A stretch of 64,000 nt of DNA from Siphlonurus alternatus (taxonomy: Eukaryota > Arthropoda > Insecta > Ephemeroptera > Siphlonuridae), in contig OX463782.1 in the NCBI GenBank assembly GCA_949825025.1, positions 30,599,351-30,663,350 on the forward strand. Direction: 5' to 3'. This document shows, one piece after another, positions 30,646-41,800 of this stretch (positions are counted from its first letter, which is position 1; each line of letters opens with the position of its first letter). The notes beneath the pieces were generated by a model. That model ran no database searches, was not told the origin of the DNA, and saw only the letters and a program-made list of their open reading frames with translations. The position numbers were made by a program, and so were the translations under genes.

Positions 30646-31317
30646 AGCCGTCGAATAACATGCGGTAGTGCCCAAAAATAGAATCATGATAACTTAATTT
30701 TTAACTTGTTTATTGATATCATTTTTTTAAGGAGATAACTTAATTTTGAAGGATGAAATAATTAGGAAAATTCTCTATTATATAATATAGTATATAGTGT
30801 TTTATTTAATACAGTTTAATGTTATCAGTTTTATTTAAATATTCAAATTACATATTATTATTATTTTTTTTTACAATATGATCTAATTTATAACAAAAAG
30901 ATTCATTATATTTTGTAGCGTTTTCTTGACAGGCTTATGAAATATGCGTAATCACAAATTATTGCAAAATTAAAGTGTGCAGTTCACCTTGCTGTGAAAT
31001 TTGGCAACAATGTCAGCAGCAAAACATAGCGGATGAAACTATTACTCCACAAATTTTAGCCCCTGCTATGTATGTAACCCACTCTATATTTTTGTTGAAC
31101 AATTTGCATAACCTTTAGGCGAAAAGACATAGAATATTAATAAAATAACAACGAAAACAAATTTCCAATAAATAAACTGATTGATTTAAAGGTACTAAAA
31201 TATTTAATTTCATTATCTAGCTATTTATAAGTATAATTATATTGAAGATGGACATTAATTTAAGTTATTTTATAATATAGACTGAAAAATGTCGATTAAA
31301 AATATTATTTATATAAT

Positions 31318-31814
31318 GAGGTACTGACCGGTATTTGAGTTAGCAATACTAATAAAAATTACTGTGAATTCTATGAAGAACGAGCCCTATTAGAGCATTC
31401 TACGACAATTTGCTGATTTTATATGGATTTTTAAAACTTTTTTTGATGACGTCATACCATTGAATCTTAAATGGGAAAATGCATCAGTTAACATTACTAA
31501 AATTAAAAGTTATTGAGGTAGGAATTTGAAACAAACCTTCATTATCGTGATTCTAGCACCTAAAAACCTTGCAAATGAAGTTTTGGTTACATTTCAATAT
31601 TAAGTATGGGATTTGGCAATGTTAACTGATCTCTTTTCCCATTTAAGATTCAATGCTATGACGTCATTTTTGAGAGGTTTTAAAAATTCATATAAAATCA
31701 GGAAATTGTCGTAGAATGCTGTATTAGGGCAAATAGGGCTTGTTCTTCATGAAATTCTCGTGCCTTTTGAAATATTGACAAAAACTTGCAACTTTTTTTT
31801 TGGTCAGTACCCCA
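31318..31814. mobile_element. MITE with GGTACTGACC ends
   Basis: Ends GAGGTACTGACC and GGTCAGTACCCC. Arms share TGACGTCAT and a block around TTTCCCATTTAAGATTCAAT. Lies just beyond the gene B stop, so it may be in the 3' untranslated region or flank. Confidence 0.75.
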
Positions 31815-31880
31815 TTGAACCTATTTCCAACTTGTCCTTGTATTATAAATTAAGGAATAAATTTTTCTGCAATTTCAGAG

Positions 31881-32831
31881 TTAGAATTTTGACTTTCCAG
31901 ACTTTGATGTTAATTTAATAGTAGTTTTCAACATTGTTGTTCTTGTTGTTGGCGTTGCCTGAAATTAAAACAACAATTACATTGTTTGCAATACAATTCA
32001 GCAAAGTAAATTGTTTTTTTTTGTACACTTCTTTAATAATAAAATATAACATAAATGGATATTAAATAATCAGAAGTAGAATTACAAAAAGAAATTTTGA
32101 ATAAATGGATATATTACAGCACTTATAGCCAACAGCTGGGAGGTCACTTGCAGGCGGGTCAGAGAAGGGGCAGATATCGTAACTTTGACCAATGCAATGA
32201 AAAATATTAAGGAAAGACCTTAATAATAATTGTTCATTGGGCTAATAAATACAATACAGCATTTTGACCAGCATTTTGATCAATTGTACCTTCAAGTTAT
32301 TGACTGAAATAAATCCATTTAAATTTTTAGATAAACTGAGTGTAAATTTTACTTCTCAAAAGATTGTTTTAAACAGTTATAAATTTAAATTGTTATTAAG
32401 GATTAATATCACTGGTAAAAAAATAGATCAAATAGATGGTACACCATTTTGAAAATTGTAGCAAACCGTCATGACACCATGAAAAACAAATTGATAAAAA
32501 ATCAGTGAAATTTTTAAAATATTCAGCATTTTAAATTAGCTTGTTTTAAATGGGGACTGCAGTGAATTTTAATCAAATCTGTAATATGCATATCCCTTTC
32601 ACACGAAAAAGATAATTAATAAAAATTTACACCGAATTTGTTGTTTTTTACATCAGTAAACATATAATTATATTACCCTTTATTTTATGTACTAAAATAG
32701 TTTCAAATTACCATCAGAAAAATAAATATTAAACAATGGCCGTGCGCAGGTGGCTATTAAACTTAACCAAAACGTACCGTGGTTGCTGCAGGAATCATAA
32801 CTTTGTTGATCGAAGAGATTGAGACAGGATC
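31881..32831 (-). CDS. Gene B C-terminal tail exons
   Basis: Exon 32778-32831 (DPVSISSINKVMIPAATT) and terminal exon 31881-31958 (ATPTTRTTMLKTT, ending in Lys/Ser then TAA at 31881-31883). Both start in phase 0, as the tail exons of genes C and D do. A MITE (31318-31814) begins 67 bp past the stop. Confidence 0.65.
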
Positions 32832-35800
32832 CTGCAGCAATATCAATGCACAAAATAGGAAATAAAAACTTATCTATATAATAATTAGATTTACTTCTTG
32901 ATTATATTTATTATGTTGTAATAAGTTTTATTAGTTAAGCAAACTGTTCAAATTATTAAGGCAAAATATTTTGTTATGGTTTTATTATATAATTTAAAAC
33001 AAATCGTATTTTCACAATAATGAAAATAATTAAAAAAGTCAAAGTATAAACTTTTTATAGAAAATAACAAAATTAATAAAACAAAGATTATTCGAACATA
33101 AATTCAAAATGATACATTTTAATTAAAAAATATACCAAGATTTCTTACCTCACACAAGTATCGTTGAAAATTTATAAAGCTGTTGTCGTTGTAGCTACTT
33201 TTCTGCCCTTGAGGCCAAAATTCGACCACCAGAATGTTTTCCATTCCATTTGCATTATTTGGTTCATTTTCTCCCCAGGGATATCCTCTTGAAGATTGTG
33301 GTACTGAAGTATCACACCATTGCCACGCGTGAACGCACCCAACGTTGGTAGCCCCAGTGAAGAAATTGCCATTTGTCTTGAAATTAGCTGCTCAGAAGAG
33401 ATAAATTAGAGAACTTCTAAGGAATTTTTTCATAGATTATTCTTTTTATTGGAATTTTTTTATAAGCATCAATGACTGCGTAGTACATTCAAAAAGTACT
33501 TTAATTCCACTTTATCCTAGATTTATTATCCCTCGTTAAATTTCATACTTAAAATGGGACTAAACTGGAGGCTAAATATGCTAAAAATATGTGCTAAATC
33601 GATGCTAAAAAAATGTATATGTTCAACATTGTTTGGTACTCGATTTAACCTATGATATACAAATTAATCTAGGATAAAGTGCTTTGCTCCTCATTTATTA
33701 GAATGTATGTACTTTTTGAACTGGATGTTTGTATGACAGTGCTTGTGTGTTTTGTGTTATAGATACAAATGTAGAATCGACCTAAGAAAAATTATTGTAG
33801 AAATGGATGGTGTAAAGTTATGCTACCCTGATTTTTTTCAGATTTTTTAGAGTCCGGGAACTATTTTTAAAAAAGTATTGGAAGTACAGAAAAAGTGACG
33901 TCTCTTTAGACGCCTCTCCTAATAAAAGGATAGGGACCTAAAGGGGGCATGGGTTCAAATCCAACCTTGGCGAAACTTGTTAGCAATACTTCCCAGGCTC
34001 TAAGAAATCTGAAAAAAATAAGAGTGGCGTAACTTTGTACCCTCTATCTATTTTTGCAATTTTTTTTAGGTCGATATATACTCTATTACATGAATAAAAA
34101 CTATTTATAGTAACTATAATTAATAATTCCTACCAAAACAGTTGCTCCTGTGCGATTACACAAATAAATAATTATGAATATAAATAAATATTTTGTGAAG
34201 CTACCATGTTACAACTTATATATACTTTATTTAAATATATATAGTACCTTTGTACAGTTGATCCAGACAATCAAATTCCTCGGTTGTTTCAATGTTTACC
34301 AAATACATTCCCAGATTGCAACACGCCTTAACAGCCTCAAAGAAGTAGATCTAAAACAAAACCATCAAATTAATTAATACTTATTTTTATTTATAAGACG
34401 TCAGATAAAAAAAACTACTTATAGTATACTAACACTGGTAAGTATACTTCAGTTTTAACAGCACAGCAACACACCTTTTTTTTTCCGAATACGTATGACT
34501 TGCCACATCCTTTTAATAACACCGCAGTTGATGAGGATCCTGCAAAGATAATACAACCGAGTTGAGTAAATCAATTTCACAATACTATCGGAACCAAAAA
34601 GGTGTGCCCCTCTCCTTATGGAACTTGTATGCTCTTTAGGGGCACACCTTTTTGGTTCTGATAGTAGTCAATATAATAAGACACTTAACTAGTTAAAACA
34701 GAGAGTTCATATTTACCAAGAAAGGTTCCGTTTGAAGCAAATAATTGAGAAGTTTTCTGTGGTCAGAATATTGATTTAAATCAATTACTAATTAAATAAA
34801 TTACTAATAAGTATATAATATTATTATATTAGTAGTAAATGCACTATTATAAAATATGCTCTATTCTGTCTTTGAGGATATAAATATGGTCATATACTAT
34901 TTTCACCAACTTTCCTAATGTTTCTCTACAATCACGTCTCAACCTAATTAATACCTTGGTAGTGGTGCAGGTATTCACTTTGCACTTGGGCTTCGTACAA
35001 ATGTCCGACGCTGCAGATTCTTTGACCACCTGTAAGAGCATTTTCAGAGTTTTAATCTGATCTATTATTAATGTAATTAAAATAATATTCTATTAATCCA
35101 TTATTTTACTTGAAATATTATATTAAAAAATGGTCCCTGCATGGAAATGCTTTTTTAAGAAGTTAAGAAGCATTTTGTAAATAATATTTCCCATGAATAG
35201 GCAAGCATTTCATTTCAAGTCAATAAATTTAATTTTTTTTTATTGGTCATTTTATTTTTTTTATAGATCAACCAACTATAATTAATTAATTGGAAATAGA
35301 AATTATAGTTGTAAATTATACAATTGATGATAAATTATGAACAATGTTTTTGTAGGCTCAAGAGAAATACTCACAATAATATTTGTTTAATATAGATATC
35401 ATGATGCATGTAATTTTTTAATTTTGTTAATGGACAACCTACACGAATTTTTTTATTGCAGAAATGAATAGAGGGTACCAAATTATGCTACTCTGAATTT
35501 TTTCAAATTTATTTTTGAGACCCAGAACTATTTTTAAATAATTATTGAAAGTTCTTTAAGTTAAGTTGGCACTCCTGAATCCTTAATAAAAGGATAGGAC
35601 TAGAGACGCCTATTGACGCCTTCAGGGGGCGTGGCCGCACTTTCAATAAATATTTAAAAATAGTTCTGGCTTTCAAAAAAATCTAAAAAAATTCAGAGTA
35701 GCATAATTTGTTACCCTCTATATTCATTTCTGCAATAAAAAAATTTCATGTAGATTGTCCATTTTCAAAGATTTAAAAGAAAAAATATACATTATATAAA

Positions 35801-38800
35801 ATAGATAAATGCAAAATTAGAATTTCTGTGTAATGTGTATTTTTATTTTAATTACAATAATTTAATGCTCACTTTTGGAATTTTTATATCTGCAGTGAAT
35901 TTTAAATTTTCCCTCTGTTCCTCATTGGTAACACTTGTTGGAGATACTTCCTGAAAACAAAAAGCATAAATTTCATTAGTTCGGAAACTATTTTTAAAAA
36001 ATATTGGAAGTGCGGCCACTTCCAATATATACTTCCACATTCCTTCATGTAGGTTGTTCATTATAATAATTTACCTCACAAATGAATTGCTGCTTTTCTG
36101 GACATTTCCTGTCGTTCATAAAAACTTCAGACTTAGACTTGCTAATAATATTGAACTGGAGAGCCGCACAGTTTTCAATGCCCTGGAAGTTGTCCGGGTT
36201 GCCCTTTTTCCAGCGGATTCCCACAGGGAAGGACTGTCCTGCGCCGCACCACCAGAACCTCCCCTCACACCACTCGTCCGAACCGTCCGTCCAGAACACC
36301 GTCTCACCGAACTGCAGATCGCCACCTTCACAAAGGTCAAAATTTCCTTGAATTACACAATTACAGACACAACAAGGTGATTTTTGAAGCCTGTACGTGC
36401 TGTCTCATTCATTTTGACCAAGACTGTACTGAGGTTAATAATTATTATATAAAGAATTAATCATTTTCATTTTTAAAATATAAATACCTATATACAAAAA
36501 TGTATTATTAGTTAAGAAGCACATAAACATGCCATGGATACGTAAATAATTAAAAAAAAATGTGCATAGTACTGAATTATGAAGCTATGAAGTCAAAATA
36601 CTGTTGCATTACCATGTATGCTGAAAAGCTGGCACCTGATGAAATACCACCTTTGGCCAGACGGACACGTATTTTGTTAAGGTACTCAGGGTCTCACCTG
36701 AAATGAGCGACTCGAGACAGGTGAACTCCTCGATGGTTTCGATGGCTAACAGTCGCATGTTGAGGGCACAGCAGATCTCCTGGGCCTGCACCCAGCTGCC
36801 CTGAAATTGCAGAAATAAAAATTTGAGCTGTCAATGTCATTAAAAACTGATTAGCACTTTATACCTGTGATAATTTCCAGAATTAAAATTTTTATTACAA
36901 GTCATTATTTAAAATAAAAATTTGAAACATAATTTTATCCTCTTTTTATTTTTTTTTTTTGTAAATTTAATTTTATTTTCCATTTTTTCCATCATATAAT
37001 GAAAAATTAATGTCAGAACAAAAATATAACAAACAGTATTTTCATAATTTCTTGAAGATAAAGATCAGTTGAAGTTAAAAAGGGGAGTGTTGTTTAGAAT
37101 ATTATATCATTCATGTTTTGCATATTTTAACCAATTGTATAAATATAATTACTGATTAATGTAATTTGCAATACATCTCAAATAAACCTCTACACACCTC
37201 TAATTTGCTGATCATATATTTCTTCTTACAAATCGTTTTCAATATTCCAAGAGCACTTGGAACTGCAATTGAAATTCATTACAAACTTCTAAAATTATTA
37301 TAAAAAAAAAGAGTAATAAATTTTTGTGTTTTAAGAGATAATGTAAATATAAAAGTTTATCATTCCTATACTTCTCTTTCTTTCAAGTTTTAAGCAAATT
37401 TGTGGTGAATGTAGTCACAGTTTATCTGCATTTTAATGTTTTTTTTTATCTCAAATGTGTACCATTTAACACAGTTAACATGTTTCACAAAGCCATTTCA
37501 AAAGCAAATGTTATAGTAAGTAAATTAAGGTGCTAATACTTAATTGAGACGCTTATGGATAAGAATTAGTATACTTTAAATGGTGAAATATATATTCAGT
37601 AGCCTACTAATTTCTGCGCATGTTAGTTATTTTTATTAAATTTAGAATAAAAATTTAGTATAAAACCTACCATTGGGTGAACCATCCGATAAAATCATTT
37701 TTGGCTGAAAAAGACACAAAATTATTTATTTCATTGTTATTAATATTATTGTATAAGATTAGTTATTCACATAATCCGATTGTACGTTCTCAAATTTTAA
37801 AGTTAAAAATATACTAATATACTCACGTCAACTTTACATTTGAATGGAAGGCATTGCGGGCGCAAATATTTACTTGTGTCCGCAGCAATGGGTTCCTGTG
37901 TAAACAGAAATTATAGAAGCAAATTATCATAATTATGTTTTTTTTTTTACTTTCTATATTACATATGTTGTAATACTTATTTCACCTGTATTTTTATTAT
38001 AATAATGTTATAAGCAAATTAATTGTCATTCATAGTTGTTAAAAGCCACAAACAATAATTGATTAATAAATTAATACGTATGGTATTAAGCGAGTATTTG
38101 ATACATTTTTCTAATTTTTGCACACACTTTTGCCTTAAAATTGAAAACTTCAACTCCATTTGTTTGAATTAAGGACATAAAATTTTCTTATAAAGATATA
38201 AATTTTATTAAAAATTAATTGTCTCATGGCATAATAGCAGACTTTATATGCTATAAAAAAAATAAAACTATGATATTTACAATTGTTTATTTCAATTCAA
38301 ATTAACAAGTGATAATGTAGTCTGATCGATTTTAGTATAAGATAATTTAGGGGTTTAATTAATTTAATTCAGTATTTAATTAAAGTCTAGATGTAGTAAA
38401 TAATATTTCACATAGGCAGCTCCATATCAACTCACTTTGCAAATAAAGTAGAAGTTTTTAGTACAGTAGTTATCATTCAACACTGCTATTTGCTTGCTAA
38501 GGATGAGGGTGATGCAATTCTCGTTGCCATTGACGTTGTTCGGTTCACCTGGGGCCCACTCTGCTATACTGTCCAGTGGCGCCCCAGAGGGACACCACCT
38601 GAAGTTTCCCTCGCAACCCTCGTCCGAGCCAGATGTCCAAAACGTTTTAAACGTATTGTTGTTGTTTGCTGCAGTCATATCAACAGAAATATTTTATATG
38701 ACAAGGTCGAGCTCAGTTATGTTACGAATCCACTTCACGCTTTTTTCCCACGCAATCAATTACATCAAATATCATGGGACAGCTGTCACTTCTGTGTTTG

Positions 38801-41800
38801 CGCTTTGCATGAGCAGCCTATTTTTTGATATGTGTACATTTTTTTTATTGTTGAAATATTAAATAAATATATTAAGTATTGGTTCAGGCTGCTTTCATCA
38901 TGCGTAAACATAATATACCAAAAATCTTTAGACATAATTTTAAATGAGCATCCTCTAATTTTTTTTTATTATATTATACAGTAAACTAATTATCATACTT
39001 TTTTAGTACTAGCTCTCTAGATTATTACTCTCACTTGAATAAACTGACGTGATAGAATCGTATTCTCGTTTTGTGTCTAGACTGAACAGTTGCATCCCAA
39101 GCGTGCAGCAAGATTTATGGGCGTCAATGTATGAAATCTGAAAAAAAAAAAAAAAAATTGAGTTTTAAAACATCGAGTTTTTTTTATAAAATACAAAATG
39201 TTATCATGCTTTAAATGTTTTTTTGGATCCTTAATATTTTATTTATTTACTGAACTTTAGTAGTTCTAACAATGAGACTGCAGTAAACAAAACTGCAGTT
39301 ATCAAAACTGCCTATTAGAAAAACATAAACTGTATAATAGATGTGGTCTGAGAGATTATATTGAATCATATACGTTCTCTGGTATGGCTAAGTATGAATT
39401 AGCTTGGAATATATATACCTTAGGTAACTTTGGATAAAATATGGAATTTTATTTGAGTCTATTTTCCTATTGAATATGTTCCATAAAAAATATAAGAAAA
39501 GCTTTAAAAAAATATATATGTCGTAATTGTATACATTGGGCTGAATAAAAATTAGAATGTAACTTTTTTTATAACACGGAAATTGTCAGTTGAAAGTTTG
39601 AGGTTAAAATTTTATGGATTTATCTGGATTTATGGATTTGTATAGTTTTGTGCCTAGAAGGATATTTTAATTAGGGATCTGTTATAATACGTATGTTTAC
39701 CATGCAGATAAGAGAGAAGATAAGTATACATATTATTTTATATAAATTAAAATGAATTTTAATTTATAGACGGCGTACGGTAAACTTACGTTCACATTGC
39801 TGTAAAAGTATTTTCCATCACATGTTGAGTAAACACTTCCAAAATCTGCTGGAACTAGAGAGAGAATAAAATGGACAATTTGCATGACATATTTTTATTG
39901 CAGAAATGGATAGAAGGTGCAAAGTTATGCTACTCTGAATTTTTTCAGATTTTTTAGAGACCGGGAACTAATTTTAAAAAATTATTGACAGTCAGTATTA
40001 TGATCGGAAAAATAGTTCCGGCTCTCAAAAAAAATCTGAAAAAATTCAGAGTAGCATATTTTGGTACCCTCTATCCATTTCTGTAATAAAAAAATGTCAT
40101 ACAAATTGTCCATTGTACTCATTGTCAGAACAATACAAAAAGTCAATCAAAATTTAGCGATCACAATCAATTAAAAAAAAAATTAAGAATTTTACAGTTT
40201 TTCTTTACTGAAATTGCCATCTAAATTCTTAGTTAAAGTATAACCATGGTCTCCATATGGAAACTATGGAATTAACTCATATCTGTATTATAATTATGAA
40301 AAATATTTAAATACAAACATATTATTCACAATGATTACTAAAAGTGCTAAAAATTAGTGATAATCATAATAATTCCAAGAGGAGAAAAATCTGTGGAATA
40401 TTTTTCATAAGGCAATGCAATTTCTCTAGTGTTTTTTCCTTCCTTTATAATTATACCAATTAAAGTTCCATTAGCTGCAAACATCTTGGGCTGAAATGAT
40501 AGAAAAAATATTATATACATTTTAATTAATAACAGCCTTCATAACAGCTATCAAAATAAACATTTTTATAACATTTAATAATTTTTTCCTGTATTTGACG
40601 TCTTTGTACAATCTATGAAGTTTAAATAAATAAAATAAAATAAAAAAATATTAAAAATATTTGTTAATTAAAATACACTAAATTGATACATTACACATTT
40701 CATAATTTCATATAATATATAATGTTGTTCCGTACAATGTTTCATTTGAAAATATGAGCTACCATTATTTATTACTTACTTGAAATAAAAAAATATTACA
40801 TTTAATTTGCAAGGGCAATTAAAATTGAAGCAGGCAGTAAAACGGTATGAAAGTCATGAAATAATTAAAACGTACTATTCAATTTGTGAAACAAAAAAGT
40901 TTGGGTTACAGGGAACAAAATTGAATATGTTGTGCCCAGGTGCAATTTTCATTGTTGTAATACTTCATTTTTTTCCTCGTGCGTCAGGCAAATAAAAAAA
41001 CTGAATGTAAAATAAAATCTTTGTCTACAAGTAATTTTAAGAAGCTGTTTTACGTGATTATGTTTACATATAATAACATATACACATGTATAATATATAT
41101 CCAAGCTATTAATTATAAGATTTATAAGTAATTTAGTACACAACTTTTATAATATTAGTTGTCCCTTCTTTATTTGAGATGCAGGATTTAGTATGGGCAT
41201 TGCCTTTTCCTGTACCCTCTTGAGTAGTTTTTCCTTACTTTGACTATGGCAATTTTTGTATCTTGTCTATTTCTACTCAATAAAACATAATAAAATTACA
41301 CTTACGTCTCTTTTGCAATCAAAAAGGGGACAGTTAGGTCCATTGCATTTATTGTTGCTTTTGCTTTGTTCTTTTCCATTAATTGTTGGAGTTACATAGC
41401 TGAAAAATAAAACAAATTATTTATTAATAACAAGGAAATAGTCATTGAAATATAAAAATTTAAGAAAAATTACATTCGCCTGTTAGTAAAAAAAAAATAA
41501 ACAATATATATATGAATGGAAAGGGGAAAGGGCGAAATCGTAAGTTAATAAAATCACCTTTTTGCAGTTGTAACATCCCAATAATCTTCTTCTTCTTCAT
41601 TATCATTTACTGTCTTCTTAGAGTTGGAAATCTTGGTAGTTAATTTATTTATGTATTTTGTCGTCATAATTTGGGTCGTTGTTGTTGACAGTTTCGTTGT
41701 CATGGCAACAACAAGGGCTGATTTAAGGGTTGTAGCTACCCTAGTTGTGACCTGCTGTGTGGGGGTCTTTGCCACAATAGAGGCAGCTGCAGGTCTTGCT

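Larger units (their letters stand above)
28711..31317. other. Intergenic region between gene A start and gene B end
   Basis: Contains the gene A promoter and gene B 3' flank, three inverted-repeat elements and a TA microsatellite, listed separately. No additional gene seen. Confidence 0.55.

Noticed and set aside
30372..30681. Overlapping frames on both strands
   Set aside because: Shadow frames of a foldback element whose arms read alike in both directions.
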